DNA of 64,000 bases from Gracilariopsis chorda (lineage: Eukaryota > Rhodophyta > Florideophyceae > Gracilariales > Gracilariaceae), in assembly GCA_003194525.1 (NCBI GenBank), contig NBIV01000148.1, positions 124,001 through 188,000 on the forward strand, written 5' to 3'. The notes under the pieces were generated by a model. It searched no databases, was not told where the DNA came from, and was given only the letters and a program-made list of their open reading frames with translations. Of the stretch, positions 10,621 through 20,911 are shown piece by piece. Each line of letters begins with the position of its first letter. The first letter of the stretch is position 1. The position numbers and the translations under genes were made by a program.

Positions 10621-12397
10621 CTAACAAGATAATCTCAGGAACTTTTTGGATGGGATCGGAACGCCAAGACCTAGAAGGTTCTGGCACAAGGCCGCTACTT
10701 GCGGAGAAAGTGCCTGAATTGGAGAAGTGTTAACATTCCACCCGGCTAGGGCTGACGCACCAGCGCCGGTCACGTGCTGTGCACTACCTCCCGAGGACGG
10801 GCCGAACACAGGAGCGCTACTAGAAGCTGCAGGAAGGGTGGCACCATCATCGATGGCTGGATCATCCCAATCGATGGGTGGTTCCCATTCTTCGGCGTAC
10901 ACGGACCTAACAGGGTGACCAAACGGCATGGAACACGGAGCGTCTCTTAACGCTGCAGCGTGATGCGTGTCGATCAAGGCACACCCGTAAGGATCGTAAT
11001 GTACAAAGCTACCTGAAGTGGGACCGCACCGGCCTGGTGACTCGTCATGGGCGGACCCTTCGACGTCGGATTGGTTAGCAACCGGAACCCGGTCCCAATC
11101 GATCTTATCGATGAAGTACAGGATCTGGTTTAACTCCACCACTTCGGCCTCGGACCCCAAGGCAGGGTACAAATCCAGCTGAAGCAAGACCCAACGCTGG
11201 AGCGGAATAGTTTACCAGATACGGTAATTTTCATATGCCTCCCACAGGGGATGAACCGCTATGCGGGCTGCCCATTTGGCTGCTACCAAGGAAAAATCCC
11301 CAAACTTCAGGTTCCCGATAGGCTGCGACCCCAAGTAATAGATGCACGAGGAAAGCTCTGCAAAGAACCTATGGCGTACTACAACCTTGCTCCACGAATA
11401 GAGAAGTGGTACATACCGGGTAACCCTCGCTTGGTTGCGCATGCATTCGACCTCCACGTGAGGATACGGAATACGAGACCCAAACCGCGACTGCGATGTG
11501 CGCCCAAACCGAACGCGTCGGTCAAAGGCGTAATGCGTCATTGATCTCCGGATATATAGGAACTCAGCCCTAAACAAGGAACGACTACACATGAACATAC
11601 TTGCCCGAGTTCGGAGCTGATTGCGACGAAACTCATGTTCAGGAAACGCCACTAGAGCGGCTCTGTACGATACCTCGCCGTAGGTCCGGAAGTGCAACAC
11701 ATCAAAACGATAACTTGCCATTAGTAAGTGCTCATTTCGAGCCCGCGCGACGCACTGGTACGCAAGTTGCCCCATTGCCGCCTCGGCATCGTCGAGGGAC
11801 TCACTGCAGCGACGATACAACAAATGTGGATTGATTGCGATTCCGGGCGCGCCAGTCTGGAGAGCGAACCATTTCAATGGGAATCCCACCGGGAAGTATA
11901 CCTTCCTGCCCATAGGAGTCAAGTAGCTCGTCGTCGTCGGCCGCAGGAGGGTGACACGACGGAGTTCGGGAGAAGATCAGCTGATCGAATAATGGGTCCC
12001 CAATACCAAGAGATTCTCGTGATATCCAGCCTCTGGAATTAGACGTCAACGGCAGCGTTTGAGTTGAGTTCCACGCAATGGCGTCCACATCCAAAACCTG
12101 AGGGTTTGCCTTCTGAGAAGGCAGATACTTCTGTGGAGCGGGATGGTCTTGACCTTGAGGTAATGGCGCAGTCGCAAACCCAGCGTGGGCACCATGCATA
12201 GAACCCGCAGAGGGTGAAGCGCTCGGAGAGGCACCGGAACTGGAGGCACCCGGGAGTGGGTTGGTAGGAAACGGATTCATGTCCTCAGAAGGAGACGCAG
12301 AAGAAGCAGAAAGTTGTCCGGATGTCGAAAGGCCAGAAAACAAGTTCCCGTGTTGGAATGTTGTTACAGAAACCGGGCGACCGGTGGGACTCGACAT
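10621..12397 (-). pseudogene. Antisense ORF (aORF) of gypsy B
   Basis: This is the counterpart of the copy A antisense gene, in the same place and orientation. The probable ATG is at 12395-12397, about 80 bases from the LTR edge. The N-terminal 200 residues are Ser/Pro/Gly/Ala-rich. A frameshift lies near 11,800-11,920, then FRAEFLYIRRS, SRFGSRIPYPHVEVECMR and LWEAYENYRIW match A block by block. A TAA at 11212 interrupts the frame, after which IPLQRWV and ILYFIDKIDWDRVP continue in the same frame, matching A. Breaks differ from those in A, so both copies decayed independently from an intact ancestor. Function unknown. Confidence 0.75.
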
Positions 12398-12477
12398 TGG
12401 GAGTTTCTTAAATAAACCCCGCGCGAGTAACTCTCCATCGGCGGATAGGTGGAATTGTACCTTTAAGGAGAGGGATA

Positions 12478-13410
12478 TGTGGAGCAACACGTGGCGTTCA
12501 TATCGACGAAAATCCTTCTCATAGGATGTGCCGATGTCACCGCTCAACACCTCTGAGGTTATGACTTTCCCCCAAAAATTGGGTTGAATTCTGGTGGGTT
12601 ATGGATGGGGTTTCACCTGGCAGGTTAGTTTATGAATAGTCTCAATTGGGCAGGATGCGTGGTACGCGTGTACAGAAGTTGGATCCGATTACGGATATAC
12701 GCCTTGGGCGAGTGGCACCTGTGGACCCTGATACTGGGTTCTCCACGTGTAAGGACCTCCGCAGGTTTGCACTACTTTAGTTAATTATTTTAGTTGATTA
12801 CTGTAGAACCTACTTATGTGAAGCTGACCTCGCCGTCGTCACCATCAAGTAAACTCAATTAAGTTTCGCACCCTAACTAGAGTGTTGGCTCTGGTCGCAA
12901 CTGCCTTCGTAGGTTCACGACTCTATCTGGAGAGTAAGCACGTTTGGTTTCAGTACGACTATCCCCTCGGGACCATCAAAGACTTCTGTGTAAGTACGCC
13001 GACCTTGGGTCTAACAGTGTGTGTTATTTTGTGTATCCTGTTGCAAGACAGATCTACGACCCGGTATTGGGTTGTTCTTTGGTTATCTCTACTATTTTAC
13101 CCTTCGGCTCTCAGGTATGTTGCCACTGTGAGCACGACCCTCGCCCCTTTTCGGGTTTGGCCTCGTTTCCCTTTGAGACGCTACACTTGCTGTGTACGCT
13201 GTCCACACGCCTCATTAGGGTCCTTTCTCTGACATAATTTTTCTCAGTATTCTATGTTTTCACCTCTACATTTATATCTAGTATCCACTGTCGGATTTAC
13301 ACTCCACACTCGTGTGGAGTGAAGGGCTCGTCCACTGAATCTACCCTTCCTAAAGAGCAAGAATCTGGACCCGTTGAGAGCTACAACCCTCAAGGGTTTT
13401 GCTCCACACA
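12478..13410 (+). repeat. 3' LTR of gypsy B (approximate right end)
   Basis: It begins TGTGGAGC directly after the purine tract at 12461-12477. It shares with the A LTR the order of an AT-rich block (about 12775-12810), C/T-rich middle and the terminal pattern of an inverted CCC...GGG, then TTGC(A/T)C and CACA. The end is placed near 13410, accurate to about 10 bases. Homology with A is patchy, in keeping with strong divergence. Confidence 0.65.
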
Positions 13411-14050
13411 ACACAGCTGTTTGAGAAGTATCTACCGTATGGGTATGCACTGCGGGGAGTGTTCGGTGTGTCAGACGGAGCGCGCTTCAACTATCTTATT
13501 TTCGACGATATGGATGCGCATAATGCGTATTTTCAAGCTTTCCTGCAGCAGGTTGAGGTAACGAACTTTCTTGTGTGGATTGTGTGGAACGTCAAGGGCG
13601 ACATAATCCATGCTGCGTTAACCTTTCCGGGAAGTTGGAATGATAGTAAACTCGCCTATGTTCCAGGACTGTATTTTCCCTCTCTTAAAGATGATACGAT
13701 CACACGTCCAGGTTATGCTATTCTCGGTGATAGCAACTTTGTGAACAATACCCGGGTGACAAATGGGAAGTTTCTGCGAGCACGAAAGCTCAATGAGATG
13801 AAGATTATTTCCAAGTCCCACGAGTGCACCGCAATCGCTTTGTTGCTCCAACGGTTATATCCAAGCGAGTGACAGAGTGCAGAGTGGCGAGATTGTGGGT
13901 TGCCTGCACCGTTTCGCCACCTGAGTATAACAACTCCATCCAACTCACGTATACGAGGGAGACTGCTCAGCGTGGCCTGTGACCTTTCTAACTATCACAC
14001 AACAAATGTTGAATACAATCCAATAAGGACTGTCTATGGCTCCTTCTGAT
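13411..14050 (+). pseudogene. PIF/Harbinger transposase (DDE_Tnp_4 type), 5' and 3' damaged (Harbinger 1)
   Basis: The frame 13399-13872 contains GVFGVSDGARF (first Asp), NAYFQAFLQQ, AALTFPGSWNDSKLA (second Asp) and GYAILGDSNF (third Asp-bearing block), the typical order of the Harbinger DDE domain. After a TGA at 13870 the homology continues with EW and a degenerate loop, then SNSRIR, and ends at about 14040 with the conserved PIRTVYG-like tail after a frameshift. The N-terminal part is missing: homology starts right after the gypsy B LTR. The enzyme would cut and paste the element; this copy is inactive. Confidence 0.8.
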
Positions 14051-14729
14051 AAAAATACAACGTTAACGACCGGCAAACTGAGACTGTACATATCCACCGC
14101 CACGTTAATGATAACCCATACTCTCCCTTTCATGAAGATTGGCTTGCGGCCATGGTACGGGTGCGTGCAGTGGAAAATGAAACCATTGCAGCGAGTCGAG
14201 GCGCAGTGCAAGCCGGTTCAGGAGGAGAGTACGGTAGAATAAGCAGTAACAGAAGCAGAAAAGGTTGGCAGTTGGGTAAAGTAGCCACAATGGAGGCGGT
14301 GGAAGGCTGTGGACGCGAAGAGGAAGTCCAATTGGGGGTGCCTACGATAACCTCAGTCGTAGTTTAGAGCTGAGTATCATGCCCATTGGTCTTGCAGCGC
14401 TTTTTATCTTGGTTAAAACGAAGGACGACCAATATTCTCTCATCTTTCGAACTGAGAGTCATCATAACCGCCTGAAGTGTCGCCTTTTCTCCAGTCCGCC
14501 GCTCATACAAAGGTTGTTACATGTTTTGTTGAATTCGTCTTATTGCAACCTCAATAGCGTCGGTTAAACTGCCTTTCGTGACCAAAGACTCTCAAATCTT
14601 CACAGTGCTCTCGACAACATTGCGAATAGAATATGATGTTTCCTGAAAAGTTTCGTTATTTTCAATGCGGCGTCGTTTTCGAAAAGACTCTTGGCATATA
14701 GGTTGAGTCCAATTTGGGTTGTTGGCACG
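14051..14729. other. No gene seen: centre of Harbinger 1
   Basis: Between the two convergent Harbinger genes there are only short unconserved frames. No structured RNA or repeat was recognised. Confidence 0.5.
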
Positions 14730-15297
14730 TCAATCGTTGAATGTCTCTGCCTGAGCTTCTAGTTCACTTTCGGTACTCTGATTTCTTTTCTTCTGCAAGT
14801 TAGTATTGTTAATCGTAGCAAGCATCTTCGCGAGAATTTCATTTTGAACTCGCTTGGCTCTACGCACTGATAACGGATATGTTGAATCGCCAGTAAGTGT
14901 TGGTGTGTAAATTAACTTATCATACTTCCTCCTCAGACTTGACACATCTTTATAAGGTTTGTAATTTCACTTGGGTGTATTCGTCATATTATACTTTCAA
15001 TTTGGCCCATCCATTCTGACCAATTGGTTCCGCTTCTTCTACAATATCCAGCAGTTTCTGTTCTTTTTCAACGCTGTAGGTCTGAGCCCCATATCGTGTT
15101 ACATGACCTGACTCTTCTGCGCCACTACTCGAATCTTCGTCTTGATCTGTGTGGTTGGAATCGGGGAAGTGACGTTTTTGAGATGGTGCGGATGCCACAA
15201 GATTTATAATTGCAAAACGAGAGCGTTGTATATTGTGTTTAATGCGAATGTATTGTGCGAAAGACGTCGGTGTTATGTAGAATGTCATTCTAGACAA
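14730..15297 (-). pseudogene. Myb/SANT-like protein (DUF6818-like), probable second gene of Harbinger 1
   Basis: Two minus-strand frames (15297-14989 and 14945-14730) together give a Ser/Asp-rich N-terminus, then YSVEKEQKLLDIVEEAEPIGQNGWAKL, SLRRKYDKLIYTPT.TGD and VRRAKRVQNEILAKM. They are separated by a short gap with stops. The pattern matches, block by block, the intact protein at 60659-61414. PIF/Harbinger elements often carry a Myb-like partner that helps the transposase bind the termini. Here it faces the transposase tail to tail, 0.7 kb away, so the two most likely form one element. Broken by at least one frameshift or stop. Confidence 0.7.
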
Positions 15298-15600
15298 ACC
15301 GAAACAGTTGAGTATCCAAGCAGAAAGGTGACGGGAACGTTGCAGCTGTTCGTGTTATGAATACTGACAAGTGCACATGAAAAGAAACCTTGCACCTACG
15401 TTTAACTTTAAAACTCTGTAGATTCTAAGCAAGGAAATTTCGCTACTGCTGAGGTCTGGGGAGAATGTGCAACTGTGATTTCTCGGATACTCCCACTACA
15501 TGGACTCACACTACTACCAACCACACCCTTAAGTCTCACCGGGTGCTACGGTTTCAGGGAAAGGAGATACCACCGCCGGACGTATTGACTGTTCCGCAGC
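15298..15600. other. No gene seen: Harbinger 1 / copia D boundary
   Basis: No coding signal. A sequence CTTTAAAACTCTGTAG near 15403-15418 weakly resembles the right terminus of Harbinger 2 and might be the decayed end of Harbinger 1, but this is not secure. Confidence 0.3.
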
Positions 15601-15854
15601 CATAAATACAGCAGACGATTAACCCTTGGACAAGTGCTTTGCCGTTTTCACACATCACTTGGAATACCAGCCCTTCACACCGATGAAGAATTCTCAACTC
15701 GAATTTATCCCAAATACGAAACCCCCAAGCTACACGCAAACTATGGACAAGCAACACCCCATTCTAGCACTATGCATAACCTATCACCCTTTTCCCACTT
15801 CCAATATACATACCGACGCCCTCCATCTTACCCCCTTGCCCACCTCCATCAGAT

Positions 15855-16345
15855 ATGAAATCCAAAATAGACACTGACAACAACGGTACGTACATACCCG
15901 ACAGTGGAGCGCATCAAAAACATACCTTGCAACCAAAAGGCTCCATGGACAAAGTACCATCACTGACGCTGAAACTCACTGCCATCAACATGCAGACGCC
16001 GGGCACACACCATGGGACCACAGTCAGACCCCTCCGCAGCAAGCACATAATCTAATCGTATGCTGTTGCTAATCGCCACGTAGATATAGCACAGTCTCCT
16101 GTGAGTGCATCATCTCGCCACAAGTTACAGCTTAATGGCATTCACACCAAAACCTGGCTACGTGATCGAAACTCAAAACAATGCACCACACTTACTAGGC
16201 CAGGCGCCATGGACAGGAAACCAATATGCATTAGTAGGTAACAGCATAGAACCTAAACGAGCCTTCACTGCAGGAAGCATACTCTATAAAACGCGGACAC
16301 AAAGCTGCATTCTATGGCACACCCGAGACCAGCTCTTTCCGTAAA
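15855..16345 (+). pseudogene. copia D protease / pre-integrase remnant
   Basis: The segment YIPDSGAHQKHT at about 15890-15925 fits the copia aspartic protease active site (D-S-G-A). Downstream text to 16345 is low in similarity and broken by stops, ending with ILWHTRDQL, which recalls the LWH(A/R) word before the integrase zinc finger. Assignment depends mostly on position upstream of the integrase. Confidence 0.5.
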
Positions 16346-16899
16346 CCTTACAGTCACGGACAGACCGCATTGCCTGTCAAACTGAGATACAAGGCCCCAG
16401 AAGATCGCGATTACTTCAAAGCCTAAGCAATCCCCACCAACCGCGTCGCAGACTCAACATACAAACCATAATACAAGATTCGCACGTCCGCTTAAAACCT
16501 GCAAATCCATCCAATCTTTTATTAAGAGCAGCGCAAGGACTGATACAAACAATTTCGCAGTCATTACCAGCAGATGCAACTCTATCCTTCAGTGCCTGCT
16601 CGCACGCCAGGCTCCACACATTTCTTCACAGACATACTGTAAAATATCCAAATGGAGCCTATGTCAGCTCCAATACATGTGGCCCCATTAAGTGCACATC
16701 GACTCATGGTAGCAATCAAATGCAATTGGTGATCTGCGCATACAGCCGCTTCAAGCTAGCACAATTCGTACGAGATCGTAAGCAAATACCACAACACATA
16801 CAAGAAAGTCTACAGCACATCAAAAATCATTAGTAACACTCTCCAACGGACTTCCCAAGCGATAACGCGAAAGAATACACTTCATCCACAATTAAATAC

Positions 16900-17200
16900 A
16901 TATACCCAAAACACAAAGTGCACAATCACCTACGAACGCCCCTCCAGCCACAAGAAAACGCTATAGCCGAAAGGGTAAATCGCACAATCATGAATTCCGT
17001 CAAGGCTGAACACAGCCCAACTAGAAGATCAATACTGGAAAGATGCAGAAAGAGATGCAATCTTCAAGTACATGGTCCTACACCATGCAAGCAGGAGTAC
17101 ATGTCCCTACTATTTATGGCACAACACCTAACCGCAAATACAACCCCTCCTCACATTCGGCCAACTGGGTACAATACCGGTAAATGGAGCCAAAAATAAG
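16900..17200 (+). pseudogene. copia D integrase core fragment
   Basis: LQPQENAIAERVNRTIMNS at about 16940-17000 matches the integrase segment that carries the catalytic Glu (Q-x-N-x-x-A-E-R-x-N-R-T). The preceding text (16,650-16,900) should hold the two Asp but is broken by stops. Inactive. Confidence 0.7.
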
Positions 17201-17463
17201 CTACAGCCACAAATATACCTGGTCAGATACGTGTAACTCACGTCCCTGACACACGTCGTGGTTTTTTATCTGCACACACAATACCAACCTATCCGCGCCA
17301 TCGACTTCAATCAGCATCACAAAGCACACTATCCCGGAGTCAATACTACCAACGCGTTCAAGGCCCGAGCCAAGCCACAACAACCCATACACAAACACAT
17401 CACCATTGATACCCCTCCCCCGGCCAACCTCACACATGCCCGAAATACCCAGACGCCACACAT

Positions 17464-18222
17464 ATGCAACAAGTACACGACACGAAGTTAGCCAACCTCG
17501 ACCGATATAAAAGTATCGAACGGCTTTCCCACTTCTTAATATCCCTACCAAAGCATCTCGTACCATTGATGATGCTGTACAGGTACAAACGCTCCCATTC
17601 CGGTCACATACTTCAGCGAAAAGCGCGATGCAATCTCCGTGGAGATTTAGTGAAGGCAGGAATTCACTTCGACCCTAGGCATATCACTAGGTACAATGCG
17701 GAACACACCACACAGAAACTTCTTATTGAATTTCATACCACACTAATACTGCTTGAACATTTCGGTATCACGTCGGCACGTCTCTATGAACCATATACGC
17801 ACAACAAACCAGTATACTTCAAGCAGATGTCAAACTTTGACGGCACCTATTGACATAGCAGCATCGGCACAGCAGCAAATAATATAAGATAGAGGGAAAA
17901 CTCTACGGTTCACCACCGGCAGCATACGACTACATATACGGACTCGCCAAACCACTGGACAACCACGGATTCTGACCACCCTAACATGACCCGTGACTTT
18001 TTGTTAAACAAACCCGACAAGGATGTATTTTCGTATGCACCACATCCTAGTTCTCGCATCGAATTTGCCACTTATACACGATCTCCATCGCCAACTCCAG
18101 ACCAAGTAAAATATCAACCAAGTTGGAAAACCCAAATGGTTCTTAAATTGGACCATCACACACCACAAAAATGGAAGAGTGCATATCGCACAACGAGACG
18201 CAGTAGATGCTCTACTCTAACA
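17464..18222 (+). pseudogene. copia D reverse transcriptase, N-terminal part
   Basis: KARCNLRGDLVKAGIHFDP followed by FGITSARLYEPY...PVYFKQMSNFDGTY (17,615-17,850) matches the start of the copia RT: a K-A-R-x-x-x-R-G-D block, then an F-D-I-T-S-A-F-L-type block with the first catalytic Asp apparently lost (FGITS). The frame 17986-18222 continues with weak similarity up to the G2 insertion site. The YVDD region would fall at the break and was not identified. Confidence 0.7.
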
Positions 18223-18223
18223 G
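18219..18223. repeat. Target site duplication of gypsy G2, left copy (AACAG)
   Basis: AACAG immediately precedes the element edge TGCAAC at 18224. The same five bases follow the other edge (31310-31314). A 5-bp duplication is usual for gypsy integrases and fixes both element borders. Confidence 0.92.
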
Positions 18224-18449
18224 TGCAACAGCGTATGCGAACTGCATACTGAGGATGTAGAATATTTATTCTCTGGTTGGTCGATACCCTTCTTTTACTG
18301 GGGTTTCTTCTTTTCTTGGTCCTTTTATACGGCTCATCATGCCTAAACTATCTGATGCTCGAGACCAATTAGAACCCTCTTCCCTTACAAAATCGCAATG
18401 GTTTTTAACGCTTTTCCAATTAAACTCTTTCCTAACGATACTCGTTGCA
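18224..18449 (-). repeat. 3' LTR of gypsy G2
   Basis: Direct repeat of 31083-31309 with scattered differences. On the minus strand it starts TGCAACGAGTATCG and ends CGCTGTTGCA. A TATA-like box is degraded here (CGTATAAAAGG at about 18322-18332) but clear in the other LTR. A purine-rich GGCGTGGACAATGG lies directly before it on the minus strand, in the place of the polypurine tract. Confidence 0.95.
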
Positions 18450-18480
18450 CCATTGTCCACGCCACGTATTGACGACCTCG

Positions 18481-18822
18481 TCAATGAAAATTTGTTTGAA
18501 GATTCTTGTTTACAATATAATCACGAAACGTTTTTGTGAGAGTCCCATCTCCATCGACAAAATCTGGCGTTGGTTGCCACTGTGCATCATGGGTATTCGA
18601 ATTTTCCATAAGCTTAAGCCACTGATATCCTCTTCCTCTTCTGGGATTTGCCAAAAGGCATTCAACTTTGTACAGATTGCCAGAACGTGATTCACTAAAC
18701 AGTACAGGGGTGCTTCTTATAGTCTGCAATTTCAAGCGGCTGCTCCCAGTGTGGCTTTGTATGAGAAACATGGACAACGGGATAAGTTTTGATTTTGGGA
18801 GGAAAATCGATTCGTACTGCAT
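18481..18822 (-). pseudogene. pol: gypsy G2 pol C-terminus: chromodomain
   Basis: The end of the pol frame. KVECLLANPRRGRGYQWLKL, then HDAQWQPTPDFVDGDG and FRDYI, match a chromodomain of the gypsy type, in which a basic RGRGYQ word precedes the W..EP-like segment. The stop at 18481 lies 31 bases from the 3' LTR, so this is the natural C-terminus. Part of the pol polyprotein; upstream stops make it non-functional. Confidence 0.75.
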
Positions 18823-19331
18823 TCTTCCCTACTAGCTCCGTGATTCGAAAAGCACTAAGCTTCCGCGCAGACAACTTTGTTGAATCTTGAGCCTTACAAT
18901 ACGATTCTCGAAATAGTTTTCGTGGGACACATGCTTCGTCTCCAACCTGGTAGTTAGGCTTCTTAAATGAACGCTTGTCCCCGCTGTTTGGCGAGCTTTC
19001 GCCAGTTGATGGGCATATATCGCATCTTTTTTACTTCTCCTAGGCCATCCCGAAAATCAGTAAGATCCTCCAGCTTGGTTTTTGATTGAAACAAAGAGTC
19101 CAACGGTGCTCTGGGCCTCCAACCAAGATCAATCTCAAACGGGGAGAGGCCCAAGTCTTCAAAGTTTGGGGAGTTATATGCAAATTCTGCACTTGGGAGA
19201 AATAAGTCCCAGTCCGTCTGTTCAAATGAACAGAAACAGCGTATGTAACTTTCAATCATACGGTTCATGACCTCGGATGCTCCGTCCGTCTGAGGATGAC
19301 GAGCTGAACACATATGGATCTTTACTCCACA
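18823..19331 (-). pseudogene. pol: gypsy G2 integrase, C-terminal half of core
   Basis: HPQTDGASEVMNRMIESYIR near 19300-19240 carries the catalytic Glu of the integrase core. AEFAYNS and SPFEIDLGWRP follow, then the C-terminal helix (to 18963) and a further part with VGDEACV toward the chromodomain. The start of this piece is the edge of a Helitron at 19332. On the other side of that Helitron the same reading frame resumes at 20111 with no lost or duplicated base. Confidence 0.9.
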
Positions 19332-20110
19332 TCTCAACACCCTACTCTTAATGATTTTCTCATGTATGAGGGGGGTGTTGTTGACTGACGGGAGGCTTTG
19401 CGCCACAAAATCGCTTTGCACCCCCAAGTTTGCGCATGCAAAACGCCCATTTGGCGCAACACCTCCCTACCATTTAATAAAATCAGCAGCAGCAGCAGCA
19501 GCAAAGCTTGCTGCTTACTGGCTGGCACTCCCATAATGACTGCAGTGCCACCCAGTTACAGAAAGCAACGTGTCACGCTTTCTCATCATTTGCTTGCAAT
19601 GCAGTCAATTTAGGTATCTAAACACAAAACCCTACGGCTCCACATACTCTAGGCGCCGCGGCGCCTCGGGTTTCTACGAGGGCTATTGCGAGCGCAAGCG
19701 AGCAAAGTGCTCGGAGATCCTCCAAACGCTACTAAATCAACAAAAATAACAAAACGGTGCCGCACGCAGCACCGCCCACGGCCGAAGGCCGTTTCCACTA
19801 GTTAACCTAACTAAGCATTTATGCGACAACGACCTTCGCACCCCTTAAAAAATTAGTAAAATGCACGATTTCGTTTTTTTGGCGCAAACTGCGTCAGCAC
19901 CCAAAATCTTGCTTCACGTTCATTTTTTGAGCCTTTTGGCTCGCCAACTTCTTGCGCCAATGATAATCAAACATTGTGGACAACCAAAACGTTTGACTCT
20001 CAGGATTGTGACCGCTCAAGCTCTGGCCCTACGACTCTTTCCTGCAGGCAAGATGCAGGCCTCTCAACTGCAGGAAAGAATGGTAGGGCCGAAGGCCCTT
20101 CTTACCCTTG
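19332..20110 (+). mobile_element. Non-autonomous Helitron (779 bp) with an internal bypassed 3' terminus
   Basis: Starts TCTCAACACCC and ends with a stem-loop (AGGGCC-GAA-GGCCCT) followed 11 bases later by CTTG, inserted between A (19331) and T (20111) of the G2 integrase gene. A second, older-looking 3' terminus lies inside at 19777-19801: stem-loop ACGGCC-GAA-GGCCGT, then TTCCACTAG followed by T. The first 470 bp match the unit at 27094-27627; the remaining 309 bp are extra. A (CAG) run at 19484-19503 and two pyrimidine/purine mirror blocks lie near the 5' end. No coding capacity. Confidence 0.88.
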
Positions 20111-20208
20111 TTGCTCCATTAACGATAGCCAAAACGAAGAGACAAAACGAGGATCACGATCGGAAATGATTGAATGACGCCATGGTATGGAAACATATAT
20201 CTGATGAA
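20111..20208 (-). pseudogene. pol: gypsy G2 integrase, middle fragment between two Helitrons
   Basis: A 98-base island of G2 between two Helitron insertions. On the minus strand it encodes SDRDPRFVSSFWLSLMEQ, the integrase segment with the second catalytic Asp, plus the preceding helix (a one-base frameshift lies between them). It proves that the two insertions are separate events in one gene. Confidence 0.92.
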
Positions 20209-20356
20209 CAAGAGGAAGCGTCTTTCGGCCGCGGGCGGCGCTGCGCTCCGCGGTGGAGGAGTGATAAACAGCGGTGAGAAGAAAAAAAGGGTGGAGAAAG
20301 CAAAAGCAGAAGAGCAAGTAGTCTAATTCAATGAATGAAGAACGCAAGAAATATGA

Positions 20357-20854
20357 TTATGGTTGTGGAGGGATGCAGAAGTGAATGTCTTCAGGCAGCA
20401 CTGGGTTGGAGATGGCCACAGGCATGGGATGAATTGTGTGCACATTCGCGGATGTAAGCTGCGGGTCCTGCAGGAGCAGCACATGGTCGTTGCTTCGAAC
20501 ACGCCACAATGCGACATACAGCTGACCGGCGCAGAAGAAGTTGGATTGCACATCCACAACCAGGCCATCCAACGTCTTTCCCTGTCCTTTGTGAACGGTA
20601 GCTGCAAATGCGAGACGAATGGGGAACTGCCTTCGAATCATGCGAATGTCTGCGAAAGAAAACTCGAAGTCGATACGATGCAGGAGCTGTCGTTCCAGCA
20701 CCTGTTCGTTCTCGTCGAATCGAGCCACCTGCATCGTAAACTGATCGACACGCACAACTACGAACAGCTTACCGTCGACTACAGCGGGATGCAGCACGTT
20801 CCGAATGACCATCACTGGCACACCGATCTTCAAGTCCAAGTTATGAGGCGGCAC
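20357..20854 (-). pseudogene. Helitron H1 Pif1-type helicase, C-terminal part
   Basis: QFPIRLAFAATVHKGQGKTL, then GQLYVALWRVRS, are the C-terminal helicase motifs V and VI of Pif1/RRM3-like enzymes (usually ..A.T.NK.QG.TL and .QLYVALSR). The Ser of the last motif is Trp here. Preceding text (IGVPVMVIRNV...DGKLFVV) is the usual linker. Ends naturally at 20357. In Helitrons this domain unwinds DNA during rolling-circle transposition. Confidence 0.9.
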
Positions 20855-20911
20855 TCCAGTAGGCGTATATTGATATGCAAACTCGGGGACGAAAGTACTG
20901 GCGAAGGCATA

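Larger units (their letters stand above)
8020..13410 (+). mobile_element. Ty3/gypsy retrotransposon copy B (5'-truncated, decayed)
   Basis: Sequence homologous to copy A starts abruptly in the RNase H domain (near 8020-8050) directly after the A LTR and its short flank. It runs through integrase, part of the tail, the antisense ORF and a 3' LTR. Divergence from copy A is high and the pol frame has many stops, so B is older than A or was silenced earlier. Everything upstream of RNase H is missing. Confidence 0.88.

Noticed and set aside
15403-15418. Right terminus of Harbinger 1
   Set aside because: Only a weak match to the Harbinger 2 end and the left end is lost; cannot be confirmed.
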